NCBI GenBank assembly: GCA_013426785.1
Contig: JACDZI010000001.1
Span: forward strand, 1-64,000
DNA: 64,000 nt
Origin: Rhodocyclaceae bacterium
Lineage (GTDB): Bacteria; Pseudomonadota; Gammaproteobacteria; Burkholderiales; Rhodocyclaceae
Reading direction: 5' to 3'
The position numbers and the translations under genes were made by a program. Positions 36,281-46,209 of the stretch are shown in pieces; the first letter of the stretch is position 1, and every line of letters starts with the position of its first letter. The notes under the pieces were generated by a model. The model ran no database searches. It saw nothing but the letters and a program-made list of their open reading frames with translations, and was not told the DNA's origin.

Positions 36281-37480
36281 ATGTCCGATTCCATTGTTAT
36301 CGTAGCTGCAGCCCGTACCCCGATGGGCGGTTTCCAGGGCGACTTTGCCAGCCTGACCGCCGCCAACCTCGGCGCCGTCGCCATCAAGGCCGCCGTCGAA
36401 CGATCCGGCCTCAAGGCCGACGACGTGCAGGAGGTCGTTTTCGGCAACGTGCTCCAGGCCGGTCAGGGCCAGGCCCCGGCGCGCCAGGCCGCGATGCAGG
36501 CCGGACTGCCCCTGTCCGTCGGTTGCACAACGGTGCACAAAGTCTGCGGTTCGGCGATGAAGGCGACGATGATCGCCTGCGATGCGCTCAAGGCCGGCAG
36601 CCAGGACGTGATCGTCGCCGGCGGCATGGAATCGATGACCAACGCGCCTTATCTCCTGCCCAAGGCGCGCAGCGGCTATCGGCTCAGCCACGGCCAGATC
36701 ATCGACCACATGTTTTTCGACGGTCTTGAAGACCACTACTCGCCTGAAAACAAGGGCCGCCTGATGGGCACTTTCGCCGAGGATTGCGTCACCTACTATG
36801 GTTTCACGCGCGGCGATCAGGACGCCTTCGCCATCACCTCGACCCAGCGCGCGCAAGCTGCGGGCACCGACGGCAGCTTCGAATGGGAAATCGCGCCGGT
36901 GACCGTCGCCGGGTGCAAGGGCGCAAAAGGTGATTGGGTCATCAAGACCGACGAGCAGCCGGCCAAGGCCCAACTCGACAAGATCCCCACGCTCAAGCCC
37001 GCCTTCAAGAAGGACGGCACGGTAACGCCGGCGAACTCCTCGTCGATCTCCGACGGCGCGGCGGCGCTGGTGCTGATGCGCGAGTCGGATGCCAAGGCGC
37101 GCGGGCTACAGCCGCTTGCCCGCATCGTCGGTTACACGACGCATGCCCAGGAACCGGGCTGGTTCACCACCGCACCGGTGTATGCCATGAAGAAGCTCTT
37201 CGAGAGCATCGGCTGGACAGCCGACAGCGTCGACTTATTCGAGATCAATGAAGCCTTCGCCGTCGTCACGATGGCGGCAATGAAGGAACTGGGGCTGCCG
37301 CACGACAAGGTGAACGTGCATGGCGGCGCCTGCGCGCTGGGCCACCCGATCGGCGCCTCCGGCGCACGCATTATCGTCACCCTGCTCGGTGCCTTGCGCA
37401 AGTACGGCAAGAAGCGTGGCGTGGCGAGCCTGTGTATCGGCGGTGGCGAAGCCACTGCACTGGCCGTGGAGATGCTCTGA
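36281..37480 (+). CDS. acetyl-CoA C-acyltransferase (thiolase)
   Basis: 399-aa thiolase. Nucleophile Cys89 in [12 protein letters not shown], catalytic His in [14 protein letters not shown], and second Cys in [12 protein letters not shown]. The biosynthetic and degradative types cannot be told apart by eye. In this operon it likely cleaves acetoacetyl-CoA made from the acetoacetate released by HMG-CoA lyase, and it could also supply acetoacetyl-CoA for PHA synthesis through phaC. Starts 12 bp after the carbonic anhydrase, with an AGGG ribosome site. Confidence 0.93.
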   Translation: MSDSIVIVAAARTPMGGFQGDFASLTAANLGAVAIKAAVERSGLKADDVQEVVFGNVLQAGQGQAPARQAAMQAGLPLSVGCTTVHKVCGSAMKATMIACDALKAGSQDVIVAGGMESMTNAPYLLPKARSGYRLSHGQIIDHMFFDGLEDHYSPENKGRLMGTFAEDCVTYYGFTRGDQDAFAITSTQRAQAAGTDGSFEWEIAPVTVAGCKGAKGDWVIKTDEQPAKAQLDKIPTLKPAFKKDGTVTPANSSSISDGAAALVLMRESDAKARGLQPLARIVGYTTHAQEPGWFTTAPVYAMKKLFESIGWTADSVDLFEINEAFAVVTMAAMKELGLPHDKVNVHGGACALGHPIGASGARIIVTLLGALRKYGKKRGVASLCIGGGEATALAVEML

Positions 37481-38616
37481 TGCTGCTCAACGACGACCAA
37501 CGGATGATCCGCGACACCCTGCGCGATTTCGCGCGTGAGCGCCTCGCCCCCAATGCGGCGCAATGGGACAAGGACAGTACATTCCCGGCTGAAGCCCTGC
37601 AGGAACTTGCCGGCCTCGGCGTCTGGGGCATGGTGGTGCCGGAAGAATGGGGTGGCCCCGGCCTCGATTATGTGTCGCTGGCCATCGCCATCGAAGAAAT
37701 CGCCGCCGGCGATGGTGCAACCTCGACCGTCATCTCGGTACAGAACTCGCTGGTTTGCGGCATCCTCGCCAGATACGCCAACGACGCGCAAAAGGAGCGC
37801 TGGCTACGCGGCGCAGCGTGCGGCGAGCTGCTTGGCTGCTTCTGCCTGACCGAGCCGCATGTCGGCTCCGACGCCGCCGCGATCAAGACGCGTGCCGTGA
37901 AAGACGGCGACTTTTGGGTTCTGAACGGTGTCAAGCAGTTCATCACCTCCGGCAAGCACGCCAAGATCGCCATCGTGCTGGCCGTCACCGATCCGGCCGC
38001 CGGCCGCAAGGGCATTTCCTGCTTCTGCGTGCCGACCGACGCGCCGGGCTATGTGGTCGCCCGCCTCGAGGACAAGCTTGGCCAGCATGCTTCCGACACC
38101 GCGCAGATCCTGTTCGAGGACTGCCGCATCCCCGCCGACTGCCTGCTGGGTAACGAAGGCGACGGCTACAAGATCGCCCTCTCCAATTTGGAAGCCGGCC
38201 GCATCGGCATCGCTGCCCAGTCGGTCGGCATGGCGCGTAGCGCCCTGGAAGCCGCCGTCGCCTACGCCAAGGAGCGCGAAGCCTTCGGCAAGCCCATCGT
38301 CGAGCATCAGGCCGTCGCCTTCCGCCTCGCCGACATGGCGACGCAGATCGAGGTCGCCCGCCAGATGGTCTGGCATGCCGCCTCCCTGCGCAGCGTCGGC
38401 GAACCCTGCCTCAAGGAAGCAAGCATGGCCAAGCTGTTCGCCTCGGAGATGGCGGAAAAAGTCTGCTCGGACGCCATCCAGATTCACGGCGGCTATGGCT
38501 ATGTGGCCGACTTCCCGGTCGAACGCATCTATCGCGACGTGCGTGTCTGCCAGATCTACGAGGGTGCTTCGGACATCCAGCGCCTGGTGATCGCGCGCGC
38601 AGTCACTGCTGACTGA
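37480..38616 (+). CDS. acyl-CoA dehydrogenase
   Basis: 378-aa acyl-CoA dehydrogenase of the short/branched-chain type. Seen are [63 protein letters not shown] and the catalytic Glu in [13 protein letters not shown]. It is a second dehydrogenase beside LiuA and may take 2-methylbutyryl-CoA or isobutyryl-CoA from isoleucine or valine. Its ATG overlaps the thiolase stop by one base (TGATG), so the start is well fixed. Confidence 0.92.
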   Translation: MLLNDDQRMIRDTLRDFARERLAPNAAQWDKDSTFPAEALQELAGLGVWGMVVPEEWGGPGLDYVSLAIAIEEIAAGDGATSTVISVQNSLVCGILARYANDAQKERWLRGAACGELLGCFCLTEPHVGSDAAAIKTRAVKDGDFWVLNGVKQFITSGKHAKIAIVLAVTDPAAGRKGISCFCVPTDAPGYVVARLEDKLGQHASDTAQILFEDCRIPADCLLGNEGDGYKIALSNLEAGRIGIAAQSVGMARSALEAAVAYAKEREAFGKPIVEHQAVAFRLADMATQIEVARQMVWHAASLRSVGEPCLKEASMAKLFASEMAEKVCSDAIQIHGGYGYVADFPVERIYRDVRVCQIYEGASDIQRLVIARAVTAD

Positions 38617-38617
38617 T

Positions 38618-39220
38618 ATGACCGACCCGCTGCTGTTCTACTTTGACTTTACCTCGCCCTATTCCTATCTGGCGAGCGAGAAGATCGATGCCACTGCCGA
38701 CCGGTTCGGCCGCAAGGTCCAGTGGCGACCGGTGCTGCTGGGCGGCATATTCAAGGCGTTGGGAACCGTATCGCTCGTCAATCAGCCAGGCATGGCAGCG
38801 TATAGCGTGCATGATTTCGTCCGCTCGGCTCGCTTTCTCGGCGTGCCCTACGTGCATCCAGCCAGCTTTCCGGTATCCACCGTCGCAGCGGCACGCGTGT
38901 ATTACTGCTTGCATGGGCAGGATTGCGCCATGGCGCGACGCTTTGCCCACAAGGTGTTCCGCGCCTATTTCGCCGCAGGCCGGGATGTCTCGGCACCCGC
39001 GGTCGTGCTGGAACTGGCGGAAAAAGTCGGCGCTGGCAGGACGGCAGTGGAAGCGGGCATGAACGAGCCGGCCATCAAGGAACGGCTGCGTGCCGAAACT
39101 GAGGCGGCAGTCGCTGCCGGCGTGTTCGGCGCACCGTGGATCGTGGTCGATGGGGAAAGCTTCTGGGGCGCCGACCGGCTGCCGCAGATTGAGCGCTGGC
39201 TGGAAACAGGAGGTTTTTGA
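38618..39220 (+). CDS. 2-hydroxychromene-2-carboxylate isomerase-like (DsbA/GST kappa fold)
   Basis: 200 aa of the HCCA isomerase family, a thioredoxin-like fold with an inserted helical domain. Seen are [17 protein letters not shown] with the conserved Ser, and [20 protein letters not shown] at the C-terminus. The true substrate is unknown; such genes are common in acyl-CoA operons and can be glutathione-dependent. Residues 136-143 (KVGAGRTA) are encoded by a copy of the 24-bp repeat with one mismatch, in a helix-connecting region. Confidence 0.85.
   Translation: MTDPLLFYFDFTSPYSYLASEKIDATADRFGRKVQWRPVLLGGIFKALGTVSLVNQPGMAAYSVHDFVRSARFLGVPYVHPASFPVSTVAAARVYYCLHGQDCAMARRFAHKVFRAYFAAGRDVSAPAVVLELAEKVGAGRTAVEAGMNEPAIKERLRAETEAAVAAGVFGAPWIVVDGESFWGADRLPQIERWLETGGF
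39022..39045 (+). repeat. 24-bp dispersed repeat, one mismatch, in the HCCA isomerase-like gene
   Basis: 23/24 match (a G to A change at unit position 17). In frame, encoding KVGAGRTA at residues 136-143. Confidence 0.88.
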
Positions 39221-39221
39221 A

Positions 39222-40829
<1,608 letters not shown>

Positions 40830-40842
40830 GGAGGAAATGAGC

Positions 40843-41628
40843 ATGTACGAGAACATCCTCACCGAAGTCGATGGCGGCGTCGGCATCGTCACCCTGAACC
40901 GGCCGGAGCGCCACAACGCTTTCGACGACGCCATGATCGGCGAACTGGCCGATGCGCTGCGGCAGATGGCTGAGGACAGCGCCGTTCGGCTGGTCGTCAT
41001 CTCCAGCACCGGCAAGAGCTTCTGCGCCGGCGCCGACCTCAACTGGATGCAGCGCGCTGCAACCTACAGCCTGGAGGAAAACCAGCGTGATGCCGGCGCA
41101 CTGGCCGAGATGCTGCTGCGTGTGTCCGAATGCCCGAAGCCCGTGCTGGCGCGCGTGCAGGGGCCGGCCTATGGTGGCGGTGTCGGGCTGGTGGCCGCCA
41201 GCGACATGGCAGTGGCGACCTTCGACACGCGTTTTGCCCTCACGGAGGTCAAGCTGGGCTTGATCCCGGCCGTCATCAGCCCGCACGTCATCGCTGCCAT
41301 CGGCGAACGCTACGCGCGCCGTTACATGCTGACCGCCGAAGCCTTCTCGGCCGCAGAGGCCTATCGCATCGGCCTGATCCACGAAATGGCGCCTGACATG
41401 CAGGGACTGGATGAGGCCATCGGCGAATGGGTCGACACACTCCTGAAGAACGGCCCGCAGGCACTGGCCGAATGCAAGGCGCTGATCCGCTCGGTCGCCG
41501 GTCGTCCCCTCGGCCCGAAGGTGGTCGACTACACCGTGGAGCGCATCGCCCACGTGCGTGTCTCGCCCGAAGGACAAGAGGGGCTGAGCGCCTTCCTACA
41601 GAAGCGCAAACCGAACTGGGTGGCATAG
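40843..41628 (+). CDS. liuC: methylglutaconyl-CoA hydratase (enoyl-CoA hydratase family)
   Basis: Hydrates 3-methylglutaconyl-CoA to HMG-CoA. It is 261 aa. Crotonase motifs: VTLNRPERHNAFDDAM, the oxyanion region GKSFCAGADLNWMQ, and YGGGVGLVAASDMAVA with the Glu in FALTEVKLGLIPAVISP. Two ATGs are close; AGGAGG (40829-40834) is 8 nt from the ATG at 40843 but only 2 nt from the one at 40837, so 40843 is preferred. This is the last liu gene before the accessory islet. Confidence 0.94.
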   Translation: MYENILTEVDGGVGIVTLNRPERHNAFDDAMIGELADALRQMAEDSAVRLVVISSTGKSFCAGADLNWMQRAATYSLEENQRDAGALAEMLLRVSECPKPVLARVQGPAYGGGVGLVAASDMAVATFDTRFALTEVKLGLIPAVISPHVIAAIGERYARRYMLTAEAFSAAEAYRIGLIHEMAPDMQGLDEAIGEWVDTLLKNGPQALAECKALIRSVAGRPLGPKVVDYTVERIAHVRVSPEGQEGLSAFLQKRKPNWVA

Positions 41629-41687
41629 GCTATTCTTGTCGCCCAAGTATCGAAAAATATCCCAATCATGGAACCCGTGGAGAAACC

Positions 41688-41960
41688 ATGCCGACCATAA
41701 GCATGTTTTACGGAATCTTGATCCGCATGTTTTTCAATGATGTCGAACGCCATCATCGACCGCATATCCATGCCGATTACCAAGGACAGGTTGGGACTTA
41801 CGCAATCGACGACGGAATGCTACTTGCGGGAAGCCTGCCACCAGCAAAACATAAACTTGTCGTGGCCTGGATCGAAATTCATCAGGACGATTTACGCGCT
41901 GACTGGGATCTGGCAATGAATGGCAAGCTTCCATTTCCCATCAAAGGACTAGATCAATGA
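41688..41960 (+). CDS. DUF4160 family protein
   Basis: 90 aa with the DUF4160 pattern: MPTISMFYGILIRMFFNDV, RHHRPHIHADYQGQ and KLVVAWIEIHQDDLRADWDLA, ending in a short C-terminal tail. Function unknown. DUF4160 genes are commonly followed by DUF2442 genes, as here, with a 4-bp overlap, which has led to the idea that they form toxin-antitoxin-like pairs; that is not proved. First gene of the islet that splits the liu operon. Confidence 0.85.
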   Translation: MPTISMFYGILIRMFFNDVERHHRPHIHADYQGQVGTYAIDDGMLLAGSLPPAKHKLVVAWIEIHQDDLRADWDLAMNGKLPFPIKGLDQ

Positions 41961-42202
41961 AAATCGTCAAGATCGTTCCGCTTGCGAATTTCACCTTGCA
42001 GGTATTTGCCGATGACGGGCGCGAGGGCGTCTTCGATGTGAAGCCGTACCTTGATTACGAGGCATTTATTCCATTGCGGCAAACAACGAACTTCATGAAC
42101 ATTCGTAATGGCGGATATTTCGTCGAATGGGAATGCGGTGCCGACCTGTCGGCAGACACCATCGAAGCCAAGATGGAAGTAACCGCAACCGCGGATGCCT
42201 GA
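41957..42202 (+). CDS. DUF2442 family protein
   Basis: 81 aa of the DUF2442 type: MKIVKIVPLANFTLQVFADDG, then EGVFDVKPYLDYEAF, FMNIRNGGYFVEWECGADLSAD. Small beta-rich domain without catalytic residues. Coupled to the preceding DUF4160 gene by ATGA. Function unknown; pairing with DUF4160 is a recurring arrangement. Confidence 0.86.
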   Translation: MKIVKIVPLANFTLQVFADDGREGVFDVKPYLDYEAFIPLRQTTNFMNIRNGGYFVEWECGADLSADTIEAKMEVTATADA

Positions 42203-42219
42203 TTGCTTTTAATGACTTT

Positions 42220-42243
42220 GCCGTCCCGCCAGCGTCGACTTTT
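42220..42243 (-). repeat. 24-bp dispersed repeat, one mismatch, before the aspartic protease-like gene
   Basis: 23/24 match. Intergenic; the T-run faces the next gene, whose GAGGAG ribosome site begins just after it and whose ATG is 15 bp further. Confidence 0.88.
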
Positions 42244-42258
42244 TTGAGGAGTAACCGG

Positions 42259-42642
42259 ATGGGCATCATTCGCACCAACCTGCACCTGCGCAATCCCTCT
42301 AGCGGGAGCACCCTGTCGTCGATGGAAGTCAATGCGCGGGTGGATACCGGCGCGGTGCATCTCCGCATTCCCGAGCATCTGGCGATTCAGCTTGACTTGA
42401 AGGAGCTGGAACGTCGCGAGGTAACGCTTGGCAATGGCCACCGGATTACCGTGCCCTATGTCGGTCCGGTCGAGGTGAGCTTCAAAAACCGCCGCTGCTT
42501 CACCGGCGCGATGGTGCTGGGCGACGAACCGCTGCTGGGCTCCATCCCGATGGAAGACATGGACTTGGTGGTAGTACCGAGTCGGCAGACGGTGGATGTC
42601 AATCCGCAGAGTCCGAACATTCCGATGTCGATGGCGAAGTAG
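42259..42642 (+). CDS. retroviral-type aspartic protease-like protein
   Basis: 127 aa. A single retropepsin-like domain is suggested by VNARVDTGAVHLRIPE (active-site motif D-T-G-A), RREVTLGNGHRITVPYVGPVEV and the C-terminal VLGDEPLLGSIPMEDMDLVV (the hydrophobic-hydrophobic-G ending). Such clan AA proteins act as homodimers. The substrate is unknown. The gene is bracketed by two same-orientation copies of the 24-bp repeat (42220 and 42646), giving a compact cassette of about 450 bp. Confidence 0.82.
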   Translation: MGIIRTNLHLRNPSSGSTLSSMEVNARVDTGAVHLRIPEHLAIQLDLKELERREVTLGNGHRITVPYVGPVEVSFKNRRCFTGAMVLGDEPLLGSIPMEDMDLVVVPSRQTVDVNPQSPNIPMSMAK

Positions 42643-42645
42643 TCT

Positions 42646-42669
42646 ACCGTCCCGCCAGCGCCGACTTTT
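42646..42669 (-). repeat. 24-bp dispersed repeat, one mismatch, after the aspartic protease-like gene
   Basis: 23/24 match; begins 3 bp after the protease stop codon. Same orientation as the copies at 42220 and 44162. Confidence 0.88.
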
Positions 42670-42705
42670 CAAGCCCGTTTCGGGTATTTTTCTGCAGGAA
42701 TCCCA

Positions 42706-43395
42706 ATGAAGCGATTTAGCGTTGTCATACCAAGAGAAGATGGTGGAGTTGAAGTTCACCCAATGAAAGAGTGGCTTCGCCAGCACCCAGACTCTATCCC
42801 GACTGGCCTAGACCCTACTTCAAGTACTTCTCATCAATTACGCAATGCTCTCCGCAAACAGGGGTGGTTAGTTCAAGAATCAGCAAGTGAGGTGCGCCTG
42901 ATTGTGCCGGGATCTTCCGAATTAGAAGGGACGGTTGAAGCAGTTCTTGGTGAAGAAAACGAAGAAATCGACATAGAAGACGAAGTTGCAACTTTTGCAC
43001 TTGAGTACCAGTTACGCGATTTCCTCGCCCAGAACCTCACTGCTATTCCCATTGAAGGTAAACGCTTGCGTCTTTACGTAGACCCTGCAGGCCGCGATGG
43101 TGTCGAGTATCCAACTGCTGTCGGACCAATTGACATCTTGGCTATTGATGACGAAAGTGGGTTTGTGGTGTTCGAGTTAAAGCGTGCCCGCAGCCCTGAC
43201 CACGCCATTGGCCAACTCTCGCGCTATATGGGATGGGTCACTCAAACTATCGGACGGGGAAATAGGGTTCGAGGAGTAATTGTCGCTAAATCCATCAGCG
43301 ATAACCTACGCTATTCCTTGACAGTTGTTCCAAACGTGAGCCTTTTTGAGTATGAGGTTAAATTTGAACTGAAACCAGTCCATTCGATTACGTAA
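42706..43395 (+). CDS. NucS/DUF91-like endonuclease-domain protein
   Basis: 229 aa. The C-terminal half looks like the RecB-type nuclease domain of NucS: LEYQLRDFLAQNL, GPIDILAIDDESGFVVFELKR (D...E-x-K) and GQLSRYMGWV (the QxxxY-like motif). The N-terminal half is different from archaeal NucS and may bind DNA or a partner. Markedly more AT-rich than the liu genes, so probably transferred. It might cut mismatched or branched DNA, but no phage-defence partner genes are recognised next to it. Confidence 0.75.
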   Translation: MKRFSVVIPREDGGVEVHPMKEWLRQHPDSIPTGLDPTSSTSHQLRNALRKQGWLVQESASEVRLIVPGSSELEGTVEAVLGEENEEIDIEDEVATFALEYQLRDFLAQNLTAIPIEGKRLRLYVDPAGRDGVEYPTAVGPIDILAIDDESGFVVFELKRARSPDHAIGQLSRYMGWVTQTIGRGNRVRGVIVAKSISDNLRYSLTVVPNVSLFEYEVKFELKPVHSIT

Positions 43396-43447
43396 TAGGA
43401 AATAGAGGAAATAGACAGACCACAATTTCCGAAAACGGACTGAAACC

Positions 43448-43930
43448 ATGAAGCGCAAAATCTACGTTGAAACTTCCGTAATCAGCTATCTGACGGCACG
43501 CCCCAGCAAAACCATTATTGGTGCTGCCCATCAGCAAATCACGCTGGCCTGGTGGGAGCTACGCTCGGACTATGAACTGCTTGTTTCCCAGTCGGTCTGG
43601 CAGGAGTGCGCCGCTGGCGATCCGGTGGCTGCCGAGAAAAGGCTCGCGGCACTTGAAGGGATAGCCGTTCTCGGGGTAACACAAGAGATGATTGGCTTGG
43701 CCGAAGCGCTTATCCAGGAAGCCATCATTCCCGCCAAGGCGATTGAGGATGCGCTGCATATTGCTGTTTCGACACTGCATCACGTTGATTTTCTACTGAC
43801 CTGGAATTGTCGTCACATTGCCAATCCCGTGATTCAGGAAAAGATTGCCGTGTATCTTGAGCAACTCGGCTTGTTCCTGCCGATCATATGCACCCCTGAG
43901 GAACTGCTTGGAGGAAAAGACGATGACTGA
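43448..43930 (+). CDS. PIN-domain protein, VapC-like toxin candidate
   Basis: 160 aa. KIYVETSVISYLTARPS opens the fold with Glu in place of the first Asp, as in one VapC-like subgroup; SVWQECAAGD, AIEDALHIAVS and FLLTWNCRHIANP provide the other acidic residues. The next gene overlaps its stop by 8 bp and resembles antitoxins of this subgroup, so the pair is a toxin-first TA module. Typical activity would be site-specific RNA cleavage; here it is inferred. Confidence 0.8.
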   Translation: MKRKIYVETSVISYLTARPSKTIIGAAHQQITLAWWELRSDYELLVSQSVWQECAAGDPVAAEKRLAALEGIAVLGVTQEMIGLAEALIQEAIIPAKAIEDALHIAVSTLHHVDFLLTWNCRHIANPVIQEKIAVYLEQLGLFLPIICTPEELLGGKDDD

Positions 43931-44129
43931 CGAAATCATGATGGAAGTCCATGCCATCAAGGACGCGATTGGTGACAGGTATGGCAATAATCTGGATGCG
44001 CTGTTCAAGGAGATCCAGCTTGGCGAGGCAAAACTGAAGGCCGCTGGCGTCCAGATTTTGGCTCCCCCAGCCGACCTAAAAAATCTGTCCAACACCGCAT
44101 TGCAGCGGACTCGCTTCGCTCACCGTTGA
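43923..44129 (+). CDS. putative antitoxin of the PIN-domain toxin
   Basis: 68 aa. The pattern DEIMMEVHAIKDAIGDRYGNNLDALFKEI matches small proteins usually encoded directly after this PIN subgroup. It starts inside the PIN gene (8-bp overlap), which argues for coupled expression. The last residues (NTALQRTRFAHR) do not look like the rest of the family and could be an added tail. No DNA-binding motif can be named with confidence. Confidence 0.65.
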   Translation: MTDEIMMEVHAIKDAIGDRYGNNLDALFKEIQLGEAKLKAAGVQILAPPADLKNLSNTALQRTRFAHR

Positions 44130-44161
44130 TTCTGTACGTTGCTTTGATTCTCCCGCTGACT

Positions 44162-44185
44162 GCCGTCCCGCCAGCGCCGACTTTT
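44162..44185 (-). repeat. 24-bp dispersed repeat, perfect copy before liuD
   Basis: Perfect copy. The T-run faces liuD; GAGAG follows and the liuD ATG is 11 bp past the unit. Marks the right end of the accessory islet. Confidence 0.92.
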
Positions 44186-44196
44186 TTGAGAGAAAC

Positions 44197-46206
44197 ATGT
44201 TCACCAAAATCCTGATTGCCAATCGCGGCGAAATCGCTTGCCGCGTCATCAAGACCGCCCGGCGCATGGGCATTCGCACCGTCGCAGTGTATTCCGAAGC
44301 CGATGCCAGCGCCCGCCATGTGCGGCTCGCCGACGAGGCGGTGTGCATCGGCCCGGCCGCTGTGCGCGAGTCCTATCTGGTCATCGACAAGATCATCGCC
44401 GCCGCGAAAGCGATGGGAGCACAGGCGATCCACCCCGGCTACGGCTTCCTCTCGGAGAACGAGGAGTTCGCCGAGGCCTGCGTCGCCAACGGCATCGTCT
44501 TCGTTGGCCCGCCGGTCAGCGCGATCCGCGCCATGGGCCTCAAGTCCGAGAGCAAGAAACTCATGGAAAAAGCAGGCGTACCGCTGACGCCGGGCTACCA
44601 CGGCGACGAGCAGGCGCACGACTTCCTGCGCACGCAGGCGGATGCCATCGGCTATCCGGTGCTGATCAAGGCCTCGGCCGGTGGTGGCGGCAAGGGCATG
44701 CGCGCAGTGTGGAAAGGCGACGAATTCGCCGATGCGCTGGCCTCCTGCAAGCGCGAAGCAGCGTCGAGTTTTGGCGATGACCATGTGCTGATTGAGAAAT
44801 ACCTGCAACGGCCGCGCCACATCGAGATCCAGGTGTTCGGCGACACACAGGGCAATTGTGTCTATCTGTTCGAGCGCGATTGCTCGGTACAGCGCCGTCA
44901 CCAGAAGGTGCTGGAGGAAGCGCCCGCGCCCGGCATGACGAGCCAGCGTCGCGCTGCCATGGGCCAGGCCGCCGTCGATGCCGCGAAAGCGGTGGGCTAT
45001 GTGGGTGCCGGCACCGTCGAGTTCATCGTCAATCAGGACGGTACCTTCTACTTCATGGAGATGAACACGCGGTTGCAAGTCGAGCATCCGGTCACCGAGA
45101 TGATCACCGGCCTCGACCTAGTCGAGTGGCAGTTGAAAGTCGCCGCCGGCGAGCCGCTGCCATTGTCGCAGGCGCAACTGGCGATCAATGGCCATGCGCT
45201 GGAGGCGCGCATCTACGCCGAGGATGCCGACAAGGGCTTCCTGCCCGCCACCGGCAACCTTGCCCATCTGGCGCCGCCGGCGGAATCGCTCAACGTGCGG
45301 GTCGATACCGGCGTCGAGCAGGGCGACGAGATCACGCCGCACTACGATCCGATGATCGCCAAGCTGATCGTCTGGGATGAGAACCGCGAACGGGCGCTGG
45401 CCCGCATGCTGCAGGCGCTGGCCGACTACCGCATCGTTGGCGTGACCAGTAACGTCGGCTTCCTGTCACGGCTGGTGGCCTGCCCCTCCTTCGCACAGGC
45501 CAACCTCGACACCGGGTTGATCGAGCGCGAGCGGGACTTCCTGTTTCCGGGTGCCGATGCGGCCGAACCCCCAAGGGATGCCTGGCTGCTGGCCGCGCTG
45601 GCCGAACTGTTGCGCGACCGCAACCATGGCCTTGATCATGCCGGCCGTAGCGGCGACCCCCATTCACCCTGGCATGTACGGGATGGCTGGCGCGCCAACG
45701 GCGCGGCCCGGCGCGAGATCCTGCTGCGCCACGGCAGTGTCGAGAAGCGGGTCGTGGCGTCTTATCACGGTGACGGTTTCGCGCTGGAACTCGATAGCCA
45801 GTTGTCACCCGCCAGCGGTGCCTTGCGCGAGGATGGTAGCCTGCGCGCCGATCTCGATGGCCGCCGGCTGACCGTGACTGTCGTCGCGGCGGCCGAAAAG
45901 CGCCATGTGTTCTTCGACGGCATGAGCTTCATCTTCGCTGCGGTCGATCCCTTCCACCACAGCGGCGAAGGTGCCGGTGCCGAGGGCGGACTCACCGCAC
46001 CGATGCCGGGCAAGGTGATCGCATTACTGGTCAGCCCCGGTACACAAGTGGAAAAAGGTGCGCCCGTCGTGGTGCTGGAGGCGATGAAGATGGAGCACAC
46101 ACTGGTAGCGCCGGCCGCCGGTACGGTCAAGGCCTTCTGCTACGCGGTTGGCGAACAGGTAGCGGATGGCGCAGAATTGGCTGAATTCGAAATTTCCGCT
46201 GCCTGA
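44197..46206 (+). CDS. liuD: methylcrotonyl-CoA carboxylase, biotin-carrying (alpha) subunit
   Basis: 669 aa with three parts: biotin carboxylase (KILIANRGEIACRVIKTAR, ATP-grasp loop ASAGGGGKGMRAV, ERDCSVQRRHQKVLEEAPAP, EMNTRLQVEHPVTE), a middle BT-type linker domain, and a C-terminal biotinyl domain with the biotinylated Lys in VLEAMKMEHTLVAP. With LiuB it makes 3-methylglutaconyl-CoA using ATP and bicarbonate. Separated from liuB and liuC by a 2.5-kb islet and preceded by a perfect 24-bp repeat, which may now carry its translation signals. Confidence 0.96.
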   Translation: MFTKILIANRGEIACRVIKTARRMGIRTVAVYSEADASARHVRLADEAVCIGPAAVRESYLVIDKIIAAAKAMGAQAIHPGYGFLSENEEFAEACVANGIVFVGPPVSAIRAMGLKSESKKLMEKAGVPLTPGYHGDEQAHDFLRTQADAIGYPVLIKASAGGGGKGMRAVWKGDEFADALASCKREAASSFGDDHVLIEKYLQRPRHIEIQVFGDTQGNCVYLFERDCSVQRRHQKVLEEAPAPGMTSQRRAAMGQAAVDAAKAVGYVGAGTVEFIVNQDGTFYFMEMNTRLQVEHPVTEMITGLDLVEWQLKVAAGEPLPLSQAQLAINGHALEARIYAEDADKGFLPATGNLAHLAPPAESLNVRVDTGVEQGDEITPHYDPMIAKLIVWDENRERALARMLQALADYRIVGVTSNVGFLSRLVACPSFAQANLDTGLIERERDFLFPGADAAEPPRDAWLLAALAELLRDRNHGLDHAGRSGDPHSPWHVRDGWRANGAARREILLRHGSVEKRVVASYHGDGFALELDSQLSPASGALREDGSLRADLDGRRLTVTVVAAAEKRHVFFDGMSFIFAAVDPFHHSGEGAGAEGGLTAPMPGKVIALLVSPGTQVEKGAPVVVLEAMKMEHTLVAPAAGTVKAFCYAVGEQVADGAELAEFEISAA

Positions 46207-46209
46207 ATC

